From: Ruania rhizosphaerae
GTDB lineage: Bacteria > Actinomycetota > Actinomycetes > Actinomycetales > Beutenbergiaceae
Direction: 5' to 3'
Assembly: GCF_009805705.1 (NCBI RefSeq)
Contig: NZ_VSMB01000002.1
Span: forward strand, 421,432-485,431
DNA length: 64,000 nucleotides
Below the pieces are notes generated by a model. The model saw only the letters and a program-made list of their open reading frames with translations, ran no database searches and was not told the origin of the DNA. Positions 16,261 to 23,884 of this stretch are shown here, piece by piece. Position numbers and translations under genes: made by a program. Every line of letters begins with the position of its first letter. Position 1 is the stretch's first letter.

Positions 16261-18036
16261 ATGACCGACCTCGACGCCCCCACCATCCCGGGCTTCCAAC
16301 TGCTCCGCCCGCTCGGGCACGGTGGGTTCTCCGACGTCTACCTCTACCTGCAGCAGATGCCACGGCGGGATGTCGCGATCAAGGTGCTGCGCACCGATTC
16401 CCTGACCCCCGAAGCGCGCGCCAGATTCGCGGCCGAGGCCCATCTGATGGCACGACTGTCCGGGCACACCGGGATCGCTGACGTGCTCGCCGCCGATGTG
16501 GACGCCGACGGTGAGCCGTATCTGGTGATGGAGTACTGCCCAGGCGGCAGCCTGGGTGAGGTCTACCGCACGCAGTCGATGACTGTGCCGGATGTGCTGC
16601 GCCTCGGGGTGCGGCTGGCATGCGCGTTGGAGTCGGCGCATCAGCAGGGCATTGTGCACCGGGATGTGAAGCCTGCCAACATCCTGCTCACCGAGTACGG
16701 GATGGCCGTGCTCGCCGACTTCGGCATCTCCACGATCGACGACGCCTTCCCCGAGGCCCGCACGACCCGGCTCGAGCTGGACCTGCTCGACCACCCCAGC
16801 TCCGCCGTCGGGATGAGCCTGCCGTGGGCGGCACCGGAAGCATTGGCCACACCACCGGTCTCGGATGCCCGCTCCGACCAGTACGGACTGACGGCCACGC
16901 TGTACTCACTGCTGGAAGGACGCTCCCCGCACGAGATCCCCGACGGCCCGAATGGGTCGGCACACCTGACCGGCCGGATCCGCAGCGGCTTCGTCGCCGC
17001 CATGGCACGGACCGATGTGCCGCCGTCGCTGGAGGACCTCCTGCGCAGCGGAATGGCCCACGCCCCCTCGGACCGGTTCGACTCGTGCCTGGAGCTGGCG
17101 CTCGCGCTGCAAGAAGTCCAGCGCGAGCTCGGCGCGGGCGTCACGGCGCTCGAGGTGCCCCGTGGGGTCGGCCCGCTGCCCTCCCCGGCCGATCCGGCGC
17201 CTACGCAGATTCCCGACGGCGTCCCCTCCCCCGCCGCAACCGTCACCGAGCCCGAGGGCGCCCCAGGCACACGCCTACCGGTCGCCGCACCCGGTGAGTC
17301 CACCTGGCTGCCCGGGCAGGAGGATGCTGCCGCTGCGGGCACACCACGCAGCGCAGCACGAGACAACCCAGCACCGGGCATCTCAGCACCGGGTGAAGGC
17401 GAGGAGCGCCGGGAGGAGGCACCGCCGTCGGAGGCCCCCTCTGCCCGCTGGCGGGCCGGACCGGCGACGCTGACGCCGATGGTGCCCACCGGCCTGCCGA
17501 CGGATGACAGCCCGGCGGTCCGTACGGCGGGCCGAGTGGTGCTCATCGCTGCGGTGACGTTCGTGGTGCTGGCCCTGGTCGTCGGTGCCAGTGTGCTCGT
17601 GGACTGGTTCTCCGTCCCGCACTTCAGCGGCCGCACGGTGGACAACCTCGAGGTGCGGCTCACCTCGGCGGGTGCCTATGACGTGAGCGTGCCGGACGGG
17701 TTGGGCCCGCCCGACGATGTGCAGTCCCGGGCCGTGGCCGCGGTCCCGGGCCCGGCCCTGGATGAGGACGACACGGTGCTGCTCTCCCTCGATGCCGAGG
17801 TGTGGGCCGAAGGCGGCACGGTCGTGCTCAACCCCCACGAGGGCACGACGGCCGGGACGCTGGTCGAGGTCGAGGCCGGTGCGCTCCAGGAAGCGCTGGA
17901 TCTGGCCGAACCGATCACCCCGGGACTGGTGGTGCTGGCCGCAGCCCCGGAGGCCTACTTCGTGAATGTCGCGCCGGAGCTGGGGATCTCGGCGAGCGAG
18001 TCCACGCTGATCCTGGTCTACGTCGCCGACCGCTGA
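16261..18036 (+). CDS. Membrane serine/threonine protein kinase (PknB-like)
   Basis: 591 residues from ATG 16261, preceded by GGAAGGAAGGG. The kinase domain (~10-280) has a glycine loop (LGHGGFSDVYLY), the ATP lysine in VAIKVL, the catalytic loop HRDVKPANILL and the metal-binding DFGIS. A ~140-residue Pro/Ala/Glu-rich juxtamembrane stretch follows, then one membrane segment (VLIAAVTFVVLALVVGASVL, ~425-447). The ~145-residue extracytoplasmic domain has no PASTA repeat. The activation segment is long and acidic (DDAFPEARTTRLELDLLD). It probably senses an envelope signal. Substrates unknown. Confidence 0.92.
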   Translation: MTDLDAPTIPGFQLLRPLGHGGFSDVYLYLQQMPRRDVAIKVLRTDSLTPEARARFAAEAHLMARLSGHTGIADVLAADVDADGEPYLVMEYCPGGSLGEVYRTQSMTVPDVLRLGVRLACALESAHQQGIVHRDVKPANILLTEYGMAVLADFGISTIDDAFPEARTTRLELDLLDHPSSAVGMSLPWAAPEALATPPVSDARSDQYGLTATLYSLLEGRSPHEIPDGPNGSAHLTGRIRSGFVAAMARTDVPPSLEDLLRSGMAHAPSDRFDSCLELALALQEVQRELGAGVTALEVPRGVGPLPSPADPAPTQIPDGVPSPAATVTEPEGAPGTRLPVAAPGESTWLPGQEDAAAAGTPRSAARDNPAPGISAPGEGEERREEAPPSEAPSARWRAGPATLTPMVPTGLPTDDSPAVRTAGRVVLIAAVTFVVLALVVGASVLVDWFSVPHFSGRTVDNLEVRLTSAGAYDVSVPDGLGPPDDVQSRAVAAVPGPALDEDDTVLLSLDAEVWAEGGTVVLNPHEGTTAGTLVEVEAGALQEALDLAEPITPGLVVLAAAPEAYFVNVAPELGISASESTLILVYVADR

Positions 18037-18171
18037 GTTCTGCCGACACGACTTCCAGGTACCGAGTGAGATTTCAGCCTCGGTCTGTGCTGGGAGCCTG
18101 GGTCCGGAGGCGTTGGGTTGTACCGCCTCTGCACGGGTCGAGCCAGGCGTGCAGGTCGAGCGGCAGGTTCG

Positions 18172-18245
18172 TGCCCCCACAGGGACTCGAACCCTGACTG
18201 GACCGATTTTAAGTCGGCTGCCTCTGCCGATTGGGCTATGGGGGC
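18172..18245 (-). tRNA. tRNA with UAA anticodon (Leu by codon) and short variable arm
   Basis: On the reverse strand a 74-nt cloverleaf can be drawn: acceptor GCCCCCA/TGGGGGC, a D arm closed by three pairs (GCC/GGC), anticodon stem GCCGA/TCGGT around loop CTTAAAA (anticodon TAA), a 5-nt variable region (CCAGT), and a T arm CAGGG-TTCGAGT-CCCTG with discriminator A. CCA is not encoded. The anticodon reads UUA (Leu), but leucine tRNAs normally have a long class II variable arm. Identity is therefore uncertain. It lies between the kinase gene and ndh. Confidence 0.85.
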
Positions 18246-18276
18246 GGCCGTTCGATCCTACGGGCCGTCAGTCGCG

Positions 18277-19680
18277 CTATTTGCGTGCCCCGGCGCTGGC
18301 CTTCTGAGCGCCCGGCTTCTTGCTCGTGGCGGCGCTGATGAACGCCTCTCGCGGGCTCTGCAGCGATCCGAGGGCCACCATCTCGCGGTTGAACAGTAGC
18401 GCGGTGGTCCAGTCGAGGAGGATGCGGGCCTTGCGGTTGAAGCTCGGCATCGCCCACATGTGGTAGGTCCGGTGCATGAACCACGCGATCGGGCCCCGCA
18501 GCTTGATCCCCTGGATCTGCGCGACGCCCTTGTAGAGCCCGAGCGAGGCGACGGTGCCGACGTTCCGGTGCGAGTACTCCTCGATCGGTTCGCCGCCGAG
18601 GAAGCGCACGATGTTGTCTCCGAGGTGGCGAGCCTGGCGCACGGCGTGCTGCGCGGTCGGGGCGCAGTACACGCCCTCCTCACTGGTGGAGATGTCCGGG
18701 ACGGCGGCGCAGTCGCCGGCCACCCAGGCGCCGTCGATGATCTCCCCGTCCTCGTCGGCCACCTGCAACGTGGGCAGGGCGCGCACGCGCCCCATCTGGT
18801 CCAGCGGCAGGTCGGTCTCGGCGAGCACCGGGTTGGCCTTCACACCGGCCGTCCACACGAGCGTGTCGGAGTAGAACTCCTCACCGTCGGAGCAGACGAT
18901 CTTGCCCTCCTCAGCGGAGCTGAGGAAAGTGTTCAGCTTGATCTCGATGCCACGAGCGCGCAGCTGCTCGAGTGCGTAGCCACCGAGCTCGTCACCGAGT
19001 TCGGGCAGGATGCGGTGGGCTCCTTCGATGAGGACGAACCGCAGGTCCTCCTGGCGGATCGAGTCGAAGTCCTTACAGGCATGCCGGGCCATGTCCTCGA
19101 CCTCGGCGATGGCCTCGATACCGGCGAAACCGCCACCGACGAAGGTGAAGGTGAGCATCCGCCGCCGCAGCTCGGGGTCCCAGGTGGATGCCGCCACATC
19201 CATCTTGTTGAGAACCTGGTTGCGCAGGGCGATGGCCTCCTCGATCTGCTTGAAGCCGATGCCGTTCTCGGCGAGGCCAGGGATCGGGAGCACGCGTGCC
19301 ACGGCCCCCAGCGCCACCACCACGTGGTCGTAGGAAACCTGGTAGGGGTCACCCTCGATCGGGGCGATGCTGGCCTTGCGCGTGGCATGGTCCAGGCCGG
19401 TCACGCGACCGGAGATGACGGTGCAGCCACGCAGCAGCCGCCGGTGCGGGGCCACGACGTGGCGCGGCTCGATCGAGCCGGCCGCTGCCTCGGGCAGGAA
19501 CGGCTGGTACGTCATGTACGAGCGCGGATCCACCACCACGATCGCGACCTCGCGGCGCCCCATGCGCTTGCGGATCTGCAATGCGGTGTAGAGGCCGACG
19601 TACCCGCCACCCAGGATGAGGATGCGCGGGACCTTCCGGGCCCTGGAGACAGAGTGCGTGGTGGCGGCCAATTCGCTCAT
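18277..19680 (-). CDS. ndh: Type II NADH:quinone oxidoreductase
   Basis: 467 residues. A single-subunit, non-proton-pumping NADH dehydrogenase that reduces menaquinone at the inner face of the membrane. The FAD-binding motif is ILILGGGYVGLYTALQIRK (residues ~20-38) and the NADH-binding one is FTFVGGGFAGIEAIAEVED. The late FAD-contact motif is GAWVAGDCAAVPD. The C-terminal ~80 residues (GIKLRGPIAWFMHRTYHMWAMP) supply the amphipathic membrane anchor. Length and order match actinobacterial Ndh. It is a single gene followed by the tRNA. Confidence 0.93.
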   Translation of the reverse strand: MSELAATTHSVSRARKVPRILILGGGYVGLYTALQIRKRMGRREVAIVVVDPRSYMTYQPFLPEAAAGSIEPRHVVAPHRRLLRGCTVISGRVTGLDHATRKASIAPIEGDPYQVSYDHVVVALGAVARVLPIPGLAENGIGFKQIEEAIALRNQVLNKMDVAASTWDPELRRRMLTFTFVGGGFAGIEAIAEVEDMARHACKDFDSIRQEDLRFVLIEGAHRILPELGDELGGYALEQLRARGIEIKLNTFLSSAEEGKIVCSDGEEFYSDTLVWTAGVKANPVLAETDLPLDQMGRVRALPTLQVADEDGEIIDGAWVAGDCAAVPDISTSEEGVYCAPTAQHAVRQARHLGDNIVRFLGGEPIEEYSHRNVGTVASLGLYKGVAQIQGIKLRGPIAWFMHRTYHMWAMPSFNRKARILLDWTTALLFNREMVALGSLQSPREAFISAATSKKPGAQKASAGARK

Positions 19681-19766
19681 CCCTTCAGTCTAGGACCGCA
19701 GGCGAGCGCGGACGTTGTGTGCTTGCACACCACCGCGCTCACTGACGCACCCTCGCCGGCGCCCTC

Positions 19767-19802
19767 GATGTGCCCGATGTGCCCGATGTGCCCGATGTGC
19801 CC
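19767..19802. repeat. Four tandem 9-bp units
   Basis: GATGTGCCC is repeated four times without mismatch between the start of ndh (19680) and the stop of the uracil-DNA glycosylase (19820). It is outside any reading frame I accept. It may be slippage-prone, but no function is evident. Confidence 0.8.
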
Positions 19803-19819
19803 CGGAGTGCCCCGGACAG

Positions 19820-20656
19820 CTACGCCTTTCGGGGGCGGCAGCGCAGCAGCACCTCGTCGAGCATGGCCTCGGTCAGCCGCCCGGTGAAGGTGTTCTGCTG
19901 GGACACGTGGTAGCTGCCGATGACGGCGACCCCTCGCCCGCCCGGGCTCCTCACCAGTGCCTCGTCGCCGTGCCCGAAGCGAGGCAGCGGCCGCGGCACG
20001 TGCCAGCCGAGCCGGCGCAGGGAAGCGAAGGTTGCCTGCCACCCGATACCGCCGAGGGCGAGGATCGCCGTCAGGTGGGGTGAGAGCAGCTCGACCTCGC
20101 GGTCCAGCCACGGGGCGCACGCACGCTTCTCCTCAGGCGTGGGGGCGTTGTCAGGCGGTGCGCACCGGACGGCGGCCGCGATCCGCGCACCCGTGAGCCG
20201 CAGACTGTCGGCCGCATCGAGGCTCTCCGGCTGGCTGGCGAACCCGGCACGGTGGAGTGCGGCGAAGATCCAGTCCCCGGAGCGGTCCCCGGTGAACACC
20301 CGGCCGGTGCGGTTGGCGCCGTGGGCTGCGGGTGCCAGGCCGACGATCAGCAGCTGGGCACGCTCGTCGCCGAAGCCAGGGGCCGGCCGGCCCCAGTAGG
20401 GCTCATTCTCGAATGCCCGACGGCGTGTGGTCGCCACCTGCTCGCGCCACGACACCAGTCGTGGGCAGGCACGGCAGACGCTGGACCGAGCGTCGAGCAC
20501 CGGCAGGGAGCGCGCGGTGGCGGCCAGGCGGGCGACGTCCTCAGGGGTGCGGGCGTGGGTGGTGCGTGGACGAGCCGGGTCGCCGGGCCAGCCGGTACCA
20601 GGCGGGACCGGAGAGCCGAAGAGGTCTCCGGTGCGTGGATGCGGCAGTGAGGTCAT
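19820..20656 (-). CDS. Family 5 uracil-DNA glycosylase (UdgB)
   Basis: 278 residues. It removes uracil and other deaminated bases from DNA. Cysteines for the iron-sulfur cluster appear in VCRACPRL, and in VRCAPP and KRACAPW. Motif A is [14 protein letters not shown], with the Ala-rich family 5 pattern in place of the usual polar residue. Motif B is [15 protein letters not shown]. The N-terminal ~50 residues are a flexible Pro-rich leader. High-GC actinobacteria commonly carry this family. Confidence 0.9.
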   Translation of the reverse strand: MTSLPHPRTGDLFGSPVPPGTGWPGDPARPRTTHARTPEDVARLAATARSLPVLDARSSVCRACPRLVSWREQVATTRRRAFENEPYWGRPAPGFGDERAQLLIVGLAPAAHGANRTGRVFTGDRSGDWIFAALHRAGFASQPESLDAADSLRLTGARIAAAVRCAPPDNAPTPEEKRACAPWLDREVELLSPHLTAILALGGIGWQATFASLRRLGWHVPRPLPRFGHGDEALVRSPGGRGVAVIGSYHVSQQNTFTGRLTEAMLDEVLLRCRPRKA

Positions 20657-20694
20657 GGGTCAGTGAGTCATCTGCGCCGGTTCAGGGGCGATAC

Positions 20695-21162
20695 TCACGC
20701 ATCCGTCACATCCGCGACCGTGGCCTGCAGGTGAGCGATGAGTACCCCGCCGTCGAGCGTCACCCCGACCCCGTGGGCGCCGCCGCCGATGGAGACCCGC
20801 CCGGTGATGCGTTCGTCGGCGACGACCGGCCACGCCCGGGTCGCCCCGAACGGGGTGATCGTGCCGCGTTCGTACCCGGTGACCTCCTTGGCAGTGGCCG
20901 CATCCGGCATGGACAGGCGGTTCACGCCCAGCAGGGTGCGCAGCTTCGGCCAGGAGATGGAGCGGCTGCCGGGCACCAGCACGAACAGGTAGTCGTCCTC
21001 CCCGCGGCGCACGACCATGGTCTTGATGAGCCGGTCTGGTTCCAGCCCGCGTACGGCGGCGGCCTCCTCGAGCGAGCTGACCGGCCCGTGGCGCGTGACG
21101 TCGTGGGCGATCCCGGACGTGGCGAGGGCCTCGAGTGCGGGAGTGGAGGGAGTGTCGACCAT
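20695..21162 (-). CDS. YbaK/ProX-type aminoacyl-tRNA deacylase
   Basis: 155 residues from ATG 21162. The single YbaK domain hydrolyses mischarged aminoacyl-tRNA, typically Cys-tRNA(Pro). Landmarks are the catalytic-lysine region DRLIKTMVVRRGEDDYLFVLVP, the LLGVNRLSMPDAATAKEVTGYERGTI substrate wall cut at two points, and the C-terminal GGGAHGVGVTLD loop. GAGGAG lies further upstream than ideal. It follows the GntR gene on the same strand with a 70-bp gap. Confidence 0.87.
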   Translation of the reverse strand: MVDTPSTPALEALATSGIAHDVTRHGPVSSLEEAAAVRGLEPDRLIKTMVVRRGEDDYLFVLVPGSRSISWPKLRTLLGVNRLSMPDAATAKEVTGYERGTITPFGATRAWPVVADERITGRVSIGGGAHGVGVTLDGGVLIAHLQATVADVTDA

Positions 21163-21232
21163 CACCCGATCATCCCACTCCTCACCCGCGCGAACGCTGG
21201 TGCTGGCTGAGGGTGGGCGGGGCGGGGGTCGG

Positions 21233-21604
21233 TCAGGGCTCCGGCCGGGCGAGTGCGCGATCGATCGCCGCTCGCACCGCGGCGGCGTCGGCACCGAGCT
21301 CCCGGGCACGCTGAACGAGCTCCTCGGCCAGTGTGAGCACTGCCGGCGGCACCTGCGGGGCCACGGCCCCCTCGGCCACCCGGGTCCCGCCACCTCTCCG
21401 GGAAACCAGCCACCCCGCATCCTCCAGCTCCCGGTAGGCCCGCGCGACAGTCCCGGCAGCGACCCCGAGATCGGCGGCCAGCTGGCGGATCGGAGGCAGC
21501 CGGGCTCCTGCCGGAAGCCCGCCGGCGTGCACCAGGGCGAGCAGCTGGCGGCGGAGCTGTTCGTACGGCGGGGTGGGGTCGCCGTCATCGATACGCACGT
21601 GCAC
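21233..21604 (-). CDS. GntR-family transcriptional regulator (YtrA subfamily)
   Basis: 123 residues: an N-terminal winged helix (PPYEQLRRQLLALVHAGGLP, IRQLAADLGVAAGTVARAYR, ELEDAGWLVSRRGGGTRVAE) with only a short helical tail, as in YtrA-type regulators. It starts 4 bp after the stop of the membrane protein gene and should share its transcript. The nested dyad at 22488-22555 in front of that gene is its likely autoregulatory operator. Confidence 0.9.
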   Translation of the reverse strand: MHVRIDDGDPTPPYEQLRRQLLALVHAGGLPAGARLPPIRQLAADLGVAAGTVARAYRELEDAGWLVSRRGGGTRVAEGAVAPQVPPAVLTLAEELVQRARELGADAAAVRAAIDRALARPEP

Positions 21605-21607
21605 GAC

Positions 21608-22477
21608 TCACGCCTCCAGTGAGGTGCGGGCTTGTCGCGGGGAGAAGGCAGTCACCGCCAGGGCCGTCGCACTCACGACTGCGATCACCAGGGAGGCGAC
21701 GGTCGTGGCCATCGCTACCCGCACCGAGGCCGGAGTATCGGGCGCGAACGTCGGCGAGAGCAGGCTGAACATCACCAGTCCTGCCGCCGTGGCCGCGACC
21801 GCCAGTGCGACCACGAGAAGTGTGGCGGCCACCGCGCTGGTGCGCGTGGCGTCATCGGCCGCCTGGTCGGGCGCGTCGAGCCGGCCCCGGGGGCGCGAGA
21901 CGACGAGGCGGACATTGACCGCCACCAGCACGAGCAGCACCACGAACGCCACCGCCAACGGTGCGGTATAGAAGGCCCCGGCCCAGGGCGACCTGGTTCC
22001 ATGGCAGTTCGGCCCGCAGGTGTAGCTCAGGGAGCGACCGTCCGGGTCGGCCGCGAGCGTCGTGATCACCGCCGCAGCCACCAGCAGCGCGATGCCGAAC
22101 ACCAACAGCACCGCACCACGCCGCGGGAGGTAGCGCCCCAGACTGCGCACCTCCAACACGGCTCCCCCGTCCCGCAAGGCGGACCGGGTCACCATCTCCG
22201 CCGCGATCCCACCGATCACCCAGACGATCGCAGCCACGAACGGGGTGAGCGCGAGACCCTGACCGTGCGCCCCCACGGCTGAGACGTCCATGACCACCCG
22301 CACGGCCAGGACGACGGCGACTACCCGTGCGAGCGTGATCACCTGCCGGACGCGACGGACGCCGTCGTGACCCGAGCGGGGCGCCGTGCCCCGGCTGAAC
22401 ACCGCAAGCACGACGACGAGCGCGACAGCGGCGATGAGCACGAACGCCAGGAACAGCCAGACGACTCCTGTCACCAT
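21608..22477 (-). CDS. Polytopic membrane protein of unknown function
   Basis: 289 residues from ATG 22477, with AAGGTGGG upstream. About seven hydrophobic segments span most of the length (VVWLFLAFVLIAAVALVVVL, ... VAMATTVASLVIAVVSATAL). A short loop with two cysteines (LSYTCGPNCHGTRSP, ~165-180) should face one side of the membrane. It has no ATPase partner. Pairing with a YtrA-type GntR regulator is common for stress-responsive membrane proteins. I do not recognise the family. Confidence 0.8.
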   Translation of the reverse strand: MVTGVVWLFLAFVLIAAVALVVVLAVFSRGTAPRSGHDGVRRVRQVITLARVVAVVLAVRVVMDVSAVGAHGQGLALTPFVAAIVWVIGGIAAEMVTRSALRDGGAVLEVRSLGRYLPRRGAVLLVFGIALLVAAAVITTLAADPDGRSLSYTCGPNCHGTRSPWAGAFYTAPLAVAFVVLLVLVAVNVRLVVSRPRGRLDAPDQAADDATRTSAVAATLLVVALAVAATAAGLVMFSLLSPTFAPDTPASVRVAMATTVASLVIAVVSATALAVTAFSPRQARTSLEA

Positions 22478-22487
22478 GAACCCACCT

Positions 22488-22555
22488 TCTTGTATCGTTG
22501 ATCTGACACAAATATGCATCACACCAAGAGTTTGTGTCAAACAGTAAGTACAAGA
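22488..22555. promoter_or_regulatory. Two concentric inverted repeats in a divergent promoter region
   Basis: The outer arms are TCTTGTA (22488-22494) and TACAAGA (22549-22555). The inner arms are TGACACAAA (22504-22512) and TTTGTGTCA (22531-22539). Both are perfect and share the same centre (22521.5). The region separates the membrane protein/GntR genes from the VOC gene. A GntR operator controlling both directions is the simplest reading. Confidence 0.72.
22511..22540 (-). promoter_or_regulatory. Predicted promoter of the membrane protein/GntR genes
   Basis: On the reverse strand a consensus TTGACA (22540-22535) and CATATT (22516-22511) are separated by 18 bp. The inner dyad covers the -35 box on one side and the start region on the other, so a bound regulator would block RNA polymerase. 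Confidence 0.55.
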
Positions 22556-22562
22556 GGAGTTC

Positions 22563-22952
22563 ATGAACCGCGGCACCCTGCACCACCTGGAGATCTGGCT
22601 ACCGAGTGAGGCAGCAACGCACAGCTGGACGTGGCTCCTGACCGAACTCGGCTACGCCTGCACCTCCCGCTGGCCCGAGGGATCGTCCTGGTCACTCGGA
22701 CCGACCTACCTGGTGCTCGAGCACGGGCCGGACGTCACCGGAGATCGCGCGCTGCGCCGTCAGCCGGGCATGAACCACCTCGCCTTCGACGGCGGCACCC
22801 GGGCTCAGGTGGACGCCCTGACGGTGGCGGCCGGGCACCACGGGTGGACCCTGATGTTCGCCGACCGACATCCGTGGGCAGGAGGAGACGATCACTACGC
22901 CGCCTACCTCGAGGACGGGCACGGATTCGAGGTCGAGATCGTCGCACCTTGA
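22563..22952 (+). CDS. VOC (glyoxalase/bleomycin-resistance fold) protein
   Basis: 129 residues. A single vicinal-oxygen-chelate domain. Candidate metal ligands are His in GTLHHLEIWL, His in GMNHLAFDGG and Glu in GHGFEVEIV. An AAGAGGAG site precedes ATG 22563. The substrate is unknown; related proteins act on glyoxal, antibiotics or aromatic diols. It is divergent from the GntR/membrane-protein unit and probably shares its operator. Confidence 0.85.
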   Translation: MNRGTLHHLEIWLPSEAATHSWTWLLTELGYACTSRWPEGSSWSLGPTYLVLEHGPDVTGDRALRRQPGMNHLAFDGGTRAQVDALTVAAGHHGWTLMFADRHPWAGGDDHYAAYLEDGHGFEVEIVAP

Positions 22953-23047
22953 CGCCACGCCGCCGGAGCACGGCGAAACGCCGGTGTGCTCACCACCAGT
23001 GTCAGCACCCTGTGGTTGGCTGAAGGTGCACGGAAGGTGAGGCGCAG

Positions 23048-23794
23048 ATGACCACGTGGCTGGACGGACCACTGCTCGGGTTCGACACCGAGACCACCGG
23101 CGTCAACCCGTTCCGCGACCGGATCGTCAGCGCGGCCCTGATCGGCCGCGGTCCCCGCGGCAGCGCCCAGCGGGTCTGGCTGCTGAACCCTGGCGTCCCC
23201 ATCCCGGAGGAGGCCGCGGCCATCCACCAGATCACGACGGCGCACGCCACTGAGCACGGAATGGCACCTCGCGAAGCGCTCGCCCAGATCTCCGCCGAGC
23301 TGCTGGCCGCCTTCCGTCGCGGTACACCGGTGGTGGCCTACAACGCCGCCTTCGACCTGACCATCCTCGAACGCGAGCTCGAGCGGCACGGACTGCCCAC
23401 GCTCGGCGAAGAGGTCGGCGGCCCGCTCGCCCCAGTGCTCGACCCCCTGCTGCTGGACCGAGGCCTGGCCGCCGACCGGAATGGCCGGCGCACCCTGCTG
23501 GACCTGTGCGGATACTACGGCGTGCAGGAGAACGGGCGCCTGCACACGGCCGACGTGGATGTCACCGCCACCTTGGACATCCTCGCCGCGCAGGTCCGCG
23601 ACTATCCCGAGCTGATCCGCGAGTCGCCGGCCACCCTCCACCACTGGCAGGTCCGCCAGCACCGCCGGTGGGCCAGTGCGGAGGTGGAGCGCCGGCGACG
23701 CTCCCGACACCCCGCACCCGCTCCCGGCTGGCCCCTGCACACCAGCGACCCCACTGCCCCGAGCACGCCCGGACCAGGAGCACTCTCGGCCTGA
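23048..23794 (+). CDS. DnaQ-like DEDDh 3'-5' exonuclease
   Basis: 248 residues. The exonuclease motifs are LLGFDTETTGVNPFRD (Exo I), VVAYNAAFDLTILERELE (Exo II) and LHTADVDVTATLDIL (Exo III, His and Asp). This is the arrangement of the DNA polymerase III epsilon-like fold. The C-terminal ~45 residues are Arg/Pro-rich and probably disordered. It acts on nucleic-acid ends, in proofreading or repair. No polymerase gene is adjacent. Confidence 0.9.
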   Translation: MTTWLDGPLLGFDTETTGVNPFRDRIVSAALIGRGPRGSAQRVWLLNPGVPIPEEAAAIHQITTAHATEHGMAPREALAQISAELLAAFRRGTPVVAYNAAFDLTILERELERHGLPTLGEEVGGPLAPVLDPLLLDRGLAADRNGRRTLLDLCGYYGVQENGRLHTADVDVTATLDILAAQVRDYPELIRESPATLHHWQVRQHRRWASAEVERRRRSRHPAPAPGWPLHTSDPTAPSTPGPGALSA

Positions 23795-23884
23795 GTCGGC
23801 ACAGATGCTGGACCGGGAGGAATCTCCCGTGCCGGCGCGCGTTGCACCTGGTGGCCCCTGCCTGTACCCATCTCGAGGAGAACC

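Noticed and set aside
20695..21588. A 297-residue reverse-strand frame joining the GntR region and the deacylase
   Set aside because: The N-terminal half is a shadow of the GntR gene in another frame. The YbaK domain starts cleanly at ATG 21162.
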